Made by a program: the position numbers and the translations under genes. The notes under the pieces were generated by a model. The model ran no database searches and was not told where the DNA came from. It worked only from the letters and a program-made list of their open reading frames with translations. A stretch of DNA of 17,295 nt from Bacteroidales bacterium UBA4459 (lineage in GTDB: Bacteria; Bacteroidota; Bacteroidia; Bacteroidales; F082): the NCBI GenBank assembly GCA_002389465.1, contig DGOT01000054.1, positions 1 through 17,295 on the forward strand. Direction: 5' to 3'. Positions within the stretch are counted from its first letter, which is position 1; each line of letters opens with the position of its first letter. Positions 7,762 through 14,917 of the stretch are shown piece by piece.

Positions 7762-7977
7762 AGGAAATCAATACATTAGTTTAACGGCTAATTCGGTGTT
7801 TTACAAACACACAGCGTACCCGGCAACAGGTATCAAGCGACGGAAACATTATGCGGTGACGTAGAAGGGAGATTAAGCAAAAGGAGAAAAAAAGCAGTTA
7901 CATTACGAATGCAATGGTGCCAACAACTGTACTGCAAATGCGTCCCCCGGTGAAGTCAAGAATTGCCCAAGGGAACA

Positions 7978-8010
7978 AAAAAAAAGGTGCCGAAAAAACG
8001 ACACCTTTTT
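7978..8010 (-). terminator. Strong intrinsic terminator of the peroxiredoxin gene
   Basis: AAAAAGGTG (7981-7989) pairs perfectly with CACCTTTTT (8002-8010). One C/A mismatch and two further CG pairs close a six-base A loop (7993-7998). On the minus strand the hairpin follows the peroxiredoxin stop (8030) by about 20 bases and runs into an unbroken nine-base T tract (7985-7977). The stem would also work in the plus direction, but no plus-strand gene ends here. Confidence 0.88.
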
Positions 8011-8029
8011 AATTAGAATTTAAAAATCT

Positions 8030-8662
8030 TTAGTGATGACTCAGATATTTAGCCACACCTTCTGCAGTGGCTTCCATAGCGTCATCACCTGGATGCCAGT
8101 CGGCGGGACAAACTTCACCATTATCTTCAAAGAATTGTAAAGCATCCGCCATACGCAGGGTTTCATCCACCGAACGGCCAAGCGGCAGGTCATTCACTAC
8201 CTGGTGGCGTACAATACCTTGCTTGTCAATCAGGAATAAACCTCTGTAAGCAACGGCTTCACCGTGAAATACCATTTCACCTTCATCGTTGTAATCGTAT
8301 TCGCCTGCTAAAACATCGTAATTTTCGGAGATGGTTTTCGACAAATCGGAAACAAGCGGATATTTCACCCCTTTAATTCCACCATCATTTTTTTCGGTAT
8401 TGAGCCATGCCCAATGGGAGAAAGGAGAGTCGATAGAACAACCGACAACAGCAATATTTCTTTTATCAAATTCATCCATTTTATCCTGGAAAGCGATGAT
8501 CTCTGTAGGACATACAAAGGTAAAATCCAAAGGATAAAAGAAAAATACAACGTGTTTTTTTCCAATATACTGCTCAAGTGAGAATTTCTCAACAAATTCG
8601 CCGCCATTTACAACGGCTGTTGCTTCAAATAGTGGAGCTTTTTTTCCAACTAAAACTGCCAT
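8030..8662 (-). CDS. Typical 2-Cys peroxiredoxin (AhpC/Prx1 type)
   Basis: A 210-residue cytoplasmic thiol peroxidase that reduces hydrogen peroxide and organic hydroperoxides. The peroxidatic site is FTFVCPTE, with Cys51. The resolving cysteine is Cys185 in GEVCPADW, near the C-terminus as expected for obligate-dimer 2-Cys enzymes. Other conserved parts are VVGCSIDSPFSHWAWLNT, VKYPLVSDL, AYRGLFLID and RHQVVNDLPLGR. A short insert between NYDVLAG and AYRGLF (EYDYNDEGEMVFHGEAV) makes it a little longer than E. coli AhpC; I recall similar forms in Bacteroidota. No AhpF or thioredoxin-type reductase gene lies nearby, so the electron donor is encoded elsewhere. ATG start; a TAATTTTG -7 element ends 41 bases upstream, overlapped by a small dyad that could be an operator. 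A strong terminator follows, so it is monocistronic. Confidence 0.96.
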   Translation of the reverse strand: MAVLVGKKAPLFEATAVVNGGEFVEKFSLEQYIGKKHVVFFFYPLDFTFVCPTEIIAFQDKMDEFDKRNIAVVGCSIDSPFSHWAWLNTEKNDGGIKGVKYPLVSDLSKTISENYDVLAGEYDYNDEGEMVFHGEAVAYRGLFLIDKQGIVRHQVVNDLPLGRSVDETLRMADALQFFEDNGEVCPADWHPGDDAMEATAEGVAKYLSHH

Positions 8663-8694
8663 AAGTAATTAATTTTTATTAGTTCGTATTAAAA

Positions 8695-8711
8695 TTTGCC
8701 ATGCAAAATTA
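8695..8711 (-). promoter_or_regulatory. Predicted peroxiredoxin promoter: -7 TAATTTTG overlapped by a TTTGC-cat-GCAAA dyad
   Basis: On the minus strand TAATTTTG (8711-8704) matches the Bacteroidota -7 consensus and ends 41 bases before the ATG. A perfect 5-bp inverted repeat, TTTGC (8695-8699) and GCAAA (8703-8707) with a 3-base spacer, covers the end of the -7 element and the likely transcription start. That is a position where a repressor could act. It does not match the OxyR or PerR site patterns I know. Confidence 0.5.
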
Positions 8712-8746
8712 AGAATAATTTTAAATAAGGAAACTAAATTTTTATA

Positions 8747-9718
8747 CTATTTGGAAAGCTCAGCTCTATTGTTGATGAGGTTCACTAATTGCACTCTGTT
8801 TTTTACACCTGTTTTTTTATACACCCTGTAGCAGTGGTCTTTCACGGTTTGAAGGGAAATAAAGAGGCTTTCACTGATTTGCATATTCGACATGCCTTCG
8901 CAAATTTTTTCGATGATCTCCCATTCGCGTTTGGAGATTTTGTAATCCTTTATAAATGATGTGTAAGGCATCAGCTTTTCTGTTTTTTCAGATGTAATCA
9001 GGTAATTATTATTTAGATAGTTACCAAGAAAAAGAATGGCAGGTAAGTCAGCAGCAAAAAAGACAAAAATATATGCCCCTGCGTAGATAGGTCCTTCTTC
9101 GGCCAGGAAAAACAAGGCAACTCTTAATGTGCTGGCTGCAAGATTAATATGAGCAAAGACCATAATGGCTTTTCGAAAGCTCATTTGCTTAATCTTTAAT
9201 CCTTTGATATATAAATAATAGAAGGCGATACATAAAGTGATAATTTCAATGGCTATAAAAACAAATTTCGCATGATCTGATACCCATTGTGCATTTTCTG
9301 ATTTTTCCCGAAACAAATGGATGATGAGGTATCCATAGCCAAGAATAAGCAGTAGCATGAAGCCAAAGTACAGAATGGTAAGCGTGTTGGAAATGCTTCT
9401 GTTAACTATTTCAAAACTTAATTTAATAAACAGATACCACGCCGTGATAATAAAAGGAATACCGAGGTATGGAATGATGTTGGTAATGGTATGAGTTGTC
9501 GTTGTGGCCGTACCGGTCTCTTGTAAAATCCATCTAACAATTGCCATCCCTATAAGCCCGTAAAGGCCAAAGAAGAATACTAGTAGCTGGTGATAGAGAT
9601 AGGTGCTTAGATAATTCAATCTGTAAGTTTTATTCATCCTATCGGTAAGCAGAATGGCCCATACACCGGCACTGATCGAAATAAATGCAAAAATAATGAA
9701 ATATAATTCGTGTAACAC
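8747..9718 (-). CDS. Membrane-integral LuxR-type transcriptional regulator (seven TM helices + HTH)
   Basis: A 323-residue one-component regulator. Seven hydrophobic segments lie at about residues 5-24, 41-64, 80-102, 112-135, 150-171, 183-205 and 211-232. Positive residues cluster in the loops after segments 1, 3, 5 and 7 (DRMNKTYR; EIVNRSIS; KGLKIKQMSFRK), so the N-terminus is predicted outside and the C-terminus inside. Residues 261-318 are a complete LuxR/GerE helix-turn-helix: ISKREWEIIEKICEGMSN, then MQISESLFISLQTVKDHC, then YRVYKKTGVKNRVQLVNLI. No receiver, PAS or kinase domain is present, so the signal probably reaches the HTH through the membrane part. The first start is GTG at 9718, with a TAATTTTG -7 element ending 22 bases upstream. 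It is divergent from a small membrane protein gene, a plausible regulatory target. Ligand and targets are unknown. Confidence 0.9.
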   Translation of the reverse strand: MLHELYFIIFAFISISAGVWAILLTDRMNKTYRLNYLSTYLYHQLLVFFFGLYGLIGMAIVRWILQETGTATTTTHTITNIIPYLGIPFIITAWYLFIKLSFEIVNRSISNTLTILYFGFMLLLILGYGYLIIHLFREKSENAQWVSDHAKFVFIAIEIITLCIAFYYLYIKGLKIKQMSFRKAIMVFAHINLAASTLRVALFFLAEEGPIYAGAYIFVFFAADLPAILFLGNYLNNNYLITSEKTEKLMPYTSFIKDYKISKREWEIIEKICEGMSNMQISESLFISLQTVKDHCYRVYKKTGVKNRVQLVNLINNRAELSK

Positions 9719-9740
9719 CCTGCTATTATTGTTGAAGATT

Positions 9741-9748
9741 CAAAATTA
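9741..9748 (-). promoter_or_regulatory. Predicted -7 element (TAATTTTG) of the LuxR-type regulator gene
   Basis: Exact TAnnTTTG match on the minus strand, ending 22 bases before the GTG start at 9718. The -33 region shows only T-rich sequence. Confidence 0.55.
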
Positions 9749-9767
9749 TAATAAAAAATGCCATAAA

Positions 9768-9820
9768 AGTAAATGGTCACTTACTACTTTAGTCGTGTTT
9801 TTTAGAAATCCTACTTTAGT
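9768..9820. repeat. Repeat cluster in the divergent promoter region: two CTACTTTAGT copies plus an AGTAA/TTACT dyad
   Basis: CTACTTTAGT occurs exactly at 9784-9793 and 9811-9820, 27 bases apart. An inverted repeat, AGTAA (9768-9772) and TTACT (9781-9785) with an 8-base spacer, abuts the first copy. If transcription of the rightward gene begins near 9860, the copies are centred near -71 and -44, positions used by activators. These are candidate operators for the divergent LuxR-type regulator; binding is not shown. Confidence 0.45.
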
Positions 9821-9846
9821 TACTGTTCATTTTGGATTAACCGATA

Positions 9847-9854
9847 TACATTTG
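9847..9854 (+). promoter_or_regulatory. Predicted -7 element (TACATTTG) of the small membrane protein gene
   Basis: Exact TAnnTTTG match ending 28 bases before the ATG at 9883. An in-frame ATG at 9856 lies at or before the predicted transcription start, so this element argues for the later start codon. Confidence 0.55.
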
Positions 9855-9882
9855 TATGTTGTTAACCAAAAAAAATAGAAAA

Positions 9883-10581
9883 ATGGAAAGTTCAGCTCAA
9901 CCTTTAAACTACGATCTTCAGCCGACTGTTGGATCCTCCTACGGATTAAGTTGGGAAGTCATGAAAAGTAATTTTCTCGAATTGTTACTGGTGATTATCA
10001 TTTATATTGCAGCAAGTATACCTATGGGGCTTGGCCGGGTTGGTGCCGAGGCGGCAGGGCTGGGAGCAGGCGGCGTGTTACTGGGACTTTTCAGTTTGGT
10101 ATACGGTCTGTTTGTACTGGCACCATTGTCATATGGGATGGCTAATGTATTTTTAAAAGTGATCCGGGGAGAGAAATTTGATGTGTCGGATATGTTTGAT
10201 TGTTACAAAGACAATTATTTGAACGTGGTATTAGCGAATCTCCTCACAGGTGCAATCGTTGTTGCAGGATTACTGTTTTTAATCATTCCGGGCATTATTT
10301 TTGCCTGCAAGCTGGCTTTTGTGCCTTACCTTGTGATGGATAAAAAGCTGGAGGTGATCGAAGCTGTAAAAACAAGTTGGAATATGACGAAAGGCCATGC
10401 CATGACCATCTTTTTGATCGGCTTGCTTGCAATACCAATTGTTCTTTTAGGCTTGATCATGCTATTCTTCGGGATACTGCCTGCTTCAATCTGGATTGAA
10501 GGTGCATCAGCTGCCATCTACCATGCCGTAGACAAGCGCTTGAATAATCATGCTGAAACAGAACCAGAGATAGCTGCTTAA
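9883..10581 (+). CDS. Small polytopic membrane protein (DUF975 / GPDPase-membrane-domain-like)
   Basis: A 232-residue inner-membrane protein of unknown function. After a soluble N-terminus it has about five or six hydrophobic segments, including LELLLVIIIYIAASI, a Gly-rich pair (GLGAGGVLLGLFSLVYGLF), LLTGAIVVAGLLFLIIPGI, and a C-terminal hairpin (FLIGLLAIPIVLLGLIMLFF). The stretch LAFVPYLVMDKKLEVIEAV followed by KTSWNMTKGH is the signature I associate with the DUF975/glycerophosphodiesterase-membrane-domain superfamily, whose role is poorly known. I chose ATG 9883 over the in-frame ATG 9856. The predicted -7 element at 9847-9854 would place the transcript start after 9856, and the nine extra residues (MLLTKKNRK) are not obviously conserved. 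It is divergent from the seven-helix LuxR regulator and convergent with the TolC-like gene, 10 bases away. Confidence 0.85.
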   Translation: MESSAQPLNYDLQPTVGSSYGLSWEVMKSNFLELLLVIIIYIAASIPMGLGRVGAEAAGLGAGGVLLGLFSLVYGLFVLAPLSYGMANVFLKVIRGEKFDVSDMFDCYKDNYLNVVLANLLTGAIVVAGLLFLIIPGIIFACKLAFVPYLVMDKKLEVIEAVKTSWNMTKGHAMTIFLIGLLAIPIVLLGLIMLFFGILPASIWIEGASAAIYHAVDKRLNNHAETEPEIAA

Positions 10582-10591
10582 TTAACAAAAA

Positions 10592-12094
10592 TTAGTTTAA
10601 CAGTTTATTAAAACTCACCACGATCGGCATATTCCTCCGGAAGTCGAACAAGGTGAGTTTTCGGAGTTCGTAGTAACTTTTCCAATAGGTTTCCAGTGAC
10701 CGGAAATAATTGATTTTCGACCTGTCGTTATCTATTTGTGCATTATTCAGTTCCAGCACATCGTTTACTTTACCTATCATATAGCGTTTCTGGGTTACTT
10801 CAAACCGTTTCTGTGCCACCGTATCCGATTTGGCTGCAATCCTCAATTGCTTTTTCTGCATGTTAAACTGCATCACTTTCAGGAAAACATTATGCTCAAA
10901 GTCAATCCGTTCCTGTTCTACCGTTGTAGCTACAAGGTCAAGGCTTGACTCGGCCATTTTGATGTTCCCTCTTGCTTTTCCCCAGTCGAGTAACGGTAAT
11001 GAGATGCCCAGAGTTACATGTTCCTCATCAAGAGGATCTACATAGGCTGTTGATATATCGTTAGAGCTTTGCGTCAGGCCAAAAGAAGCAAACAGTTCGG
11101 CATCGAACCGGCCTTCCATTTTTGCCCGGTTGAGCTGGCTTTCGGCTTCCAGCATGCGCCTTTGGAACTCCAGCCCGGAAGATGTGTTGTTTTCCGCTTC
11201 AATGATTGCTTTTTCTACGGGAACATCGAAATAAGTGATGTTATCAGGAGGAATGAGTTTTACAGAGTTGTCATTTTTAAGACGGAGGTACGATTTAAAG
11301 ACAAACAGCATATTTGCATAATTTAACTCGGAATTTTCAACCTCGGCTTCAGCCTGAAGCAGGTTCAGTTCCAGCTGCAACAGTTCGTTTTCGGCAATTT
11401 TCCCCAGATTATATCTACCCAGAGCTATTTTATACAGCGTATCATAATTGGCGTAATTTTTACCAGCAATGCCCAGCTCAATTTGTGCCAATAGCAGCGA
11501 AAAAAAATGATTAACTGCCGTAACCGCTACCTGTTCATTGGTTTCGATGTACAAACGTTGTGCTTCTTCAAACCGCATAGGTTCTATTTTTCTGTCCCAC
11601 CGGTAGGCATTATAGGTAAACAGCGGTTGCCGGATGCCGACATTCACCATATTTGTGAGGTATTGTGTTACTGTAGAATCTTTGAAATTATTGTCCATGC
11701 GCTGTATTCCGGAACTCAGAAATACTTCTCCTCCCGAAAATCCGATCTTTTGATTCACGGACAAAGAAACCGAATAAGCTTGGAGATTCTGGGGTGTGTA
11801 CACCGTACTCCCATCCTGCGAGGGAATGGCATTGAAACTTCGGTTGATATTTGGTAGCGTGGCATCCAGTTTTAATCCGGGTAAATAGGTAGCTTTAAAA
11901 GTACGGTAACTCCAGTAGCTTTGACGGTACCTGTGTTTGGCTATCTGGGCATCAGGCGATTGCTCCTGGGCGATTCTAATGACATCCTCCAGCTTATATT
12001 CAATTACATTTTGGCTGTTTGCAGTGGCGTTGATCAATAAAAAAATAATGAAAAAGATAGCCGGGAAACCTGAAATATAGTTAGATGCTTTCAT
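10592..12094 (-). CDS. TolC-family outer membrane efflux protein
   Basis: A 500-residue outer-membrane channel component. Residues 1-28 are a signal peptide (hydrophobic FFIIFLLINATANSQ). The mature protein shows the internal duplication and long alternating helices of OEP/TolC proteins: LEDVIRIAQEQSPDAQIAKH near the N-terminus, GRYNLGKIAENELLQLELNL (about 230-249), and its counterpart KRYMIGKVNDVLELNNAQ (about 438-455). Beta-strand stretches lie between them (VTLGISLPLLDWGKARGNIK). It would form a trimeric exit duct. It starts with ATG 18 bases after the stop of an ABC permease gene on the same strand, so the two are very likely co-transcribed and functionally coupled in export. It is convergent with the small membrane protein gene. 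No periplasmic adaptor gene is next to it. Confidence 0.93.
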   Translation of the reverse strand: MKASNYISGFPAIFFIIFLLINATANSQNVIEYKLEDVIRIAQEQSPDAQIAKHRYRQSYWSYRTFKATYLPGLKLDATLPNINRSFNAIPSQDGSTVYTPQNLQAYSVSLSVNQKIGFSGGEVFLSSGIQRMDNNFKDSTVTQYLTNMVNVGIRQPLFTYNAYRWDRKIEPMRFEEAQRLYIETNEQVAVTAVNHFFSLLLAQIELGIAGKNYANYDTLYKIALGRYNLGKIAENELLQLELNLLQAEAEVENSELNYANMLFVFKSYLRLKNDNSVKLIPPDNITYFDVPVEKAIIEAENNTSSGLEFQRRMLEAESQLNRAKMEGRFDAELFASFGLTQSSNDISTAYVDPLDEEHVTLGISLPLLDWGKARGNIKMAESSLDLVATTVEQERIDFEHNVFLKVMQFNMQKKQLRIAAKSDTVAQKRFEVTQKRYMIGKVNDVLELNNAQIDNDRSKINYFRSLETYWKSYYELRKLTLFDFRRNMPIVVSFNKLLN

Positions 12095-12112
12095 AATCTT
12101 TATATGATGTCG

Positions 12113-13498
12113 TTAATCATGCCTGAGTGATTCCAACGGATCCTGCTCCGAGGCTTTTTTAGCCGGTAAATAACCAAAAATAATACCTACTGATGCAGCA
12201 ACTCCAAAGGAAATGACAATGGACCAAAATGAAACAATTGTCAGAATATCTGTAGTAACTGTTATCACTTTAGCCATAATAACCCCCAATAAGATACCGA
12301 TGAATCCACCGGTGATACTGATAAATGTTGCTTCAGCCAGGAACTGTAATACGATATCTTTTTTTGTAGCACCAGTAGTCCGCCTTACTCCTATTTCCCT
12401 GATTCGCTCCATAACGGAAGCAAGCATGATGTTCATAATACCGATCCCTCCAACGATCAGTGATATTCCGGCAATGGCTCCCAGCACTATATTAAAAATG
12501 TCTTTGGTTTTTTGCTCTTGTTTCAGCAGTAATTCAGGTACTTTAATTTCAAAATCCTCCACTCCCTGGTGTCTGCGTGCCATCATTTTCTTCAATAATT
12601 CCGCTGTAGCCGCCAGTTGGGTGCTTTCCTGAACCTGAACAACGATTTTATCCAGCTGGTTTTCTTCAACTCCGCTCCCTTCGTCGTTGGTTATCATCAC
12701 ACTCCCTCTGCCAAAGAAGAACGTATTCGAGCTGTTTAGGGATGCCTGGTTGATTAGCGACCTGTCTTTGTACCTGATCAGTAACGTCTTTATGGGCGTA
12801 AATACGGTTTTGTTGTAATCACTCAACCCCATATCTTCAGCTTTGTCATTAAAAGTGATCCCCTCCAGAACACCGATTACCCGTAACCAGATGTTGCCAC
12901 ATTTAACATGTTTTCCGATAGGGTTCACATTGGGAAACAACTTTGCCTTTACTTCAGGACCGATTACACAGACCGGTGATCCTTCATTAAGATGTTGATA
13001 ACTAAATAATTTCCCTCGTTTAGCTTTTTGATTAAACACATCGAAAAACACCTCGGTAACTCCGGTAAGGTCTATACTTAGTTTCCTTCCGTTCCGTATG
13101 GCCAGCGTGGGATAGATGATCTCGGGACTGATTTTCTCCACAGTAGATATAGTACTTACGATATTCTCTGCATCTTTTAGCGTGAGTCCCGGTGAGAATT
13201 TCTTTTTCAATGTCTTGCCGGATTCTTCTTCCTCTCCGTTGGCATCGTTACCGGCGGTTTTTAGCGGGAGAATAACAATATTGTTGACGCCGACTAGTTT
13301 TATCTGTGCCAGTATCTCCTGGCGGGCCCCATTGCCGATAGCCATCATGGCAATAACAGCGCCTACGCCAAAAATAATTCCCAGGGCAGTGAGAATGGAG
13401 CGGAATTTATTGTTCATCACCGCTTCAAAAGAAATGGATAATATTTGAAGATATCTGTCCAAGAGGATTACAAATTTAAGAGAATGTTGGCTTGCCAC
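12113..13498 (-). CDS. MacB/FtsX-type ABC transporter permease
   Basis: A 461-residue inner-membrane subunit of a type VII (MacB-like) ABC exporter. One N-terminal helix (about 34-54, LTALGIIFGVGAVIAMMAIG) is followed by a large periplasmic MacB_PCD domain (about 60-330) and three C-terminal helices (about 335-358, 388-410, 422-442). The FtsX-family stretch GGIGIMNIMLASVMERIREI (350-369) precedes GVRRTTGATKKDI, and the tail GYLPAKKASEQDPLESLR is characteristic. There is no nucleotide-binding domain, so the ATPase must be encoded elsewhere. The start is uncertain. The longest frame begins at GTG 13498. Homologs usually begin close to DRYLQ, which would favour the TTG at 13462, and a TAnnTTTG match at 13478-13471 lies inside the extended frame. 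An ATG at 13417 would drop a conserved N-terminal helix. The TolC-like gene follows after 18 bases. Confidence 0.93.
   Translation of the reverse strand: MASQHSLKFVILLDRYLQILSISFEAVMNNKFRSILTALGIIFGVGAVIAMMAIGNGARQEILAQIKLVGVNNIVILPLKTAGNDANGEEEESGKTLKKKFSPGLTLKDAENIVSTISTVEKISPEIIYPTLAIRNGRKLSIDLTGVTEVFFDVFNQKAKRGKLFSYQHLNEGSPVCVIGPEVKAKLFPNVNPIGKHVKCGNIWLRVIGVLEGITFNDKAEDMGLSDYNKTVFTPIKTLLIRYKDRSLINQASLNSSNTFFFGRGSVMITNDEGSGVEENQLDKIVVQVQESTQLAATAELLKKMMARRHQGVEDFEIKVPELLLKQEQKTKDIFNIVLGAIAGISLIVGGIGIMNIMLASVMERIREIGVRRTTGATKKDIVLQFLAEATFISITGGFIGILLGVIMAKVITVTTDILTIVSFWSIVISFGVAASVGIIFGYLPAKKASEQDPLESLRHD
13471..13478 (-). promoter_or_regulatory. Possible -7 element (TAAATTTG) for the permease-TolC operon
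   Basis: Exact TAnnTTTG match on the minus strand, but it ends only 8 bases before the TTG at 13462 and lies within the longest reading frame. It is either a chance match, or it drives a near-leaderless transcript from 13462 or a transcript translated from the ATG at 13417. Confidence 0.25.
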
Positions 13499-13582
13499 AC
13501 CAATCTGGATAAAAATCTGTGCATTGTTATTAAGTCATGATAAATATTAGCACCAATGGGATGTCATCTAACATCTTATTTC

Positions 13583-13590
13583 TATTTTTG
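13583..13590 (+). promoter_or_regulatory. Predicted -7 element (TATTTTTG) of the purD operon
   Basis: Exact TAnnTTTG match ending 31 bases before the purD ATG. A small dyad, GATGT (13560-13564) and ACATC (13571-13575), lies just upstream in the region where a -33 element would be; it may be an operator or chance. Confidence 0.6.
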
Positions 13591-13621
13591 GATAGTAGCT
13601 AATTAAGAAGAAAATACCGTT

Positions 13622-14917
13622 ATGAATGTTCTTGTTTTAGGTTCGGGAGGACGCGAGCACGCCCTGGCATGGAAAATAGCAGAAAGCCCTTTGTGTGATA
13701 AGGTTTACATAGCTCCGGGTAATGCGGGCACAAAAAACGTTGGCGTTAATTTGCCCGTTGACCTGGATGATTTTTATTCCATCGGCAAGATGGTTATTGA
13801 ATATGATATTGACCTACTGCTGGTGGGACCCGAAGCTCCTTTGGTGGGCGGAATCCGTGATTACTTTCTGCAACGTAAAGAGCTGAGCTCAATTCCCGTG
13901 ATCGGCCCGGGGAAGAAAGCCGCTATGCTGGAGGGGAGCAAAGACTTTGCCAAGGCGTTTATGCATAAATATCAAATTCCTGCGGCAGCTTCTGCCACTT
14001 TTCAAAAAGAAAATTTCGAAGACGGACTGGCTTACCTTGAACGTTTAACCCCTCCGTATGTGCTGAAGGCTGACGGGCTGGCAGCGGGAAAAGGTGTGCT
14101 GATCATTGACGATCTGGAACAGGCTAAGGACGAGTTGTCAAAAATGATTAATGAGTCGAAATTTGGAGAGGCTTCAGCAAAGGTTGTCATCGAAGAGTTT
14201 TTAGATGGCATAGAACTATCGGTATTTGTGCTTACGGATGGCATTCACTATAAAATGTTGCCCGAAGCGAAAGATTATAAGCGCATTGGTGAGGGAGACA
14301 CCGGCCTGAATACGGGAGGCATGGGCTCCGTATCTCCGGTTCCGTTTGCCAGTAAGGAGTTTCTCGATAAAATTGAACGTAAAATTGTGCAACCTACCAT
14401 AGAAGGGCTGAAAAATGAAGGACTCGATTACAGGGGATTTATCTTTTTTGGTCTTATAAAAGTGGGTGATGAACCCTATGTAATTGAATATAATTGCCGG
14501 ATGGGTGATCCGGAAGCTGAGTCGGTTATTCCGCGTATTAAAAGTGATCTTCTGGAACTATTTGCAGCGGTAGGCAATCAATCACTTGATACGATAGAGA
14601 TCGAATTTGAACACCGGTATGCAGCCACCGTAATGATCGTTTCGGGCGGCTATCCTGAAAAGTATTCGAAAGGCAAACTGATCACCATTCCGGATAACCT
14701 GACCAATTGTATCGTTTTTCATTCTGGAACAACCGTTGATATTGAAACCGGACTGATTAAAACCAGCGGGGGGAGAGTAATTGCGGTAACATCGTATGGC
14801 AGAAATATGAAAGATGCTTTGGAGAATGCCTATGCCAATTCAAAACATATTGATTTTAAAGGTAAATACTATCGGAAAGATATTGGATTTGACCTCGAAA
14901 ACAAGGATGATGTATGA
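13622..14917 (+). CDS. purD: Phosphoribosylamine-glycine ligase (GAR synthetase)
   Basis: A cytoplasmic ATP-grasp enzyme for the second step of de novo purine synthesis: phosphoribosylamine + glycine + ATP gives GAR + ADP + phosphate. The 431 residues cover the full family length. Motifs in order are the N-terminal LVLGSGGREHALAWK (4-18), APGNAGT (31-37), LLVGPEAPLVGG (66-77), the ATP-grasp stretch YVLKADGLAAGKGVLI (146-161), the glycine-rich loop GLNTGGMGSVSP (228-239), and the metal-binding EYNCRMGDPEAE (289-300). The ATG start sits exactly at the conserved N-terminus. The stop overlaps the start of the next gene in an ATGA junction, so purD heads a coupled operon with a DUF6427-like membrane protein and rnhB. 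No other pur genes are adjacent. No purine riboswitch is seen in the short leader. Confidence 0.98.
   Translation: MNVLVLGSGGREHALAWKIAESPLCDKVYIAPGNAGTKNVGVNLPVDLDDFYSIGKMVIEYDIDLLLVGPEAPLVGGIRDYFLQRKELSSIPVIGPGKKAAMLEGSKDFAKAFMHKYQIPAAASATFQKENFEDGLAYLERLTPPYVLKADGLAAGKGVLIIDDLEQAKDELSKMINESKFGEASAKVVIEEFLDGIELSVFVLTDGIHYKMLPEAKDYKRIGEGDTGLNTGGMGSVSPVPFASKEFLDKIERKIVQPTIEGLKNEGLDYRGFIFFGLIKVGDEPYVIEYNCRMGDPEAESVIPRIKSDLLELFAAVGNQSLDTIEIEFEHRYAATVMIVSGGYPEKYSKGKLITIPDNLTNCIVFHSGTTVDIETGLIKTSGGRVIAVTSYGRNMKDALENAYANSKHIDFKGKYYRKDIGFDLENKDDV

Noticed and set aside
7762..7976. Possible small RNA or gene remnant between the transporter and the peroxiredoxin terminator
   Set aside because: I found no open frame, tRNA-like cloverleaf, long repeat or conserved motif in this stretch; it looks like plain spacer.
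12213..12632. 139-residue plus-strand open frame opposite the ABC permease
   Set aside because: Antisense to the FtsX-family motif and the C-terminal helices; its hydrophobic composition follows from the complement of membrane codons.
13498..13557. CACCAAT direct repeat before the permease and purD (13498-13504 and 13551-13557)
   Set aside because: Only seven bases with no helical phasing or symmetry; expected by chance at this length.
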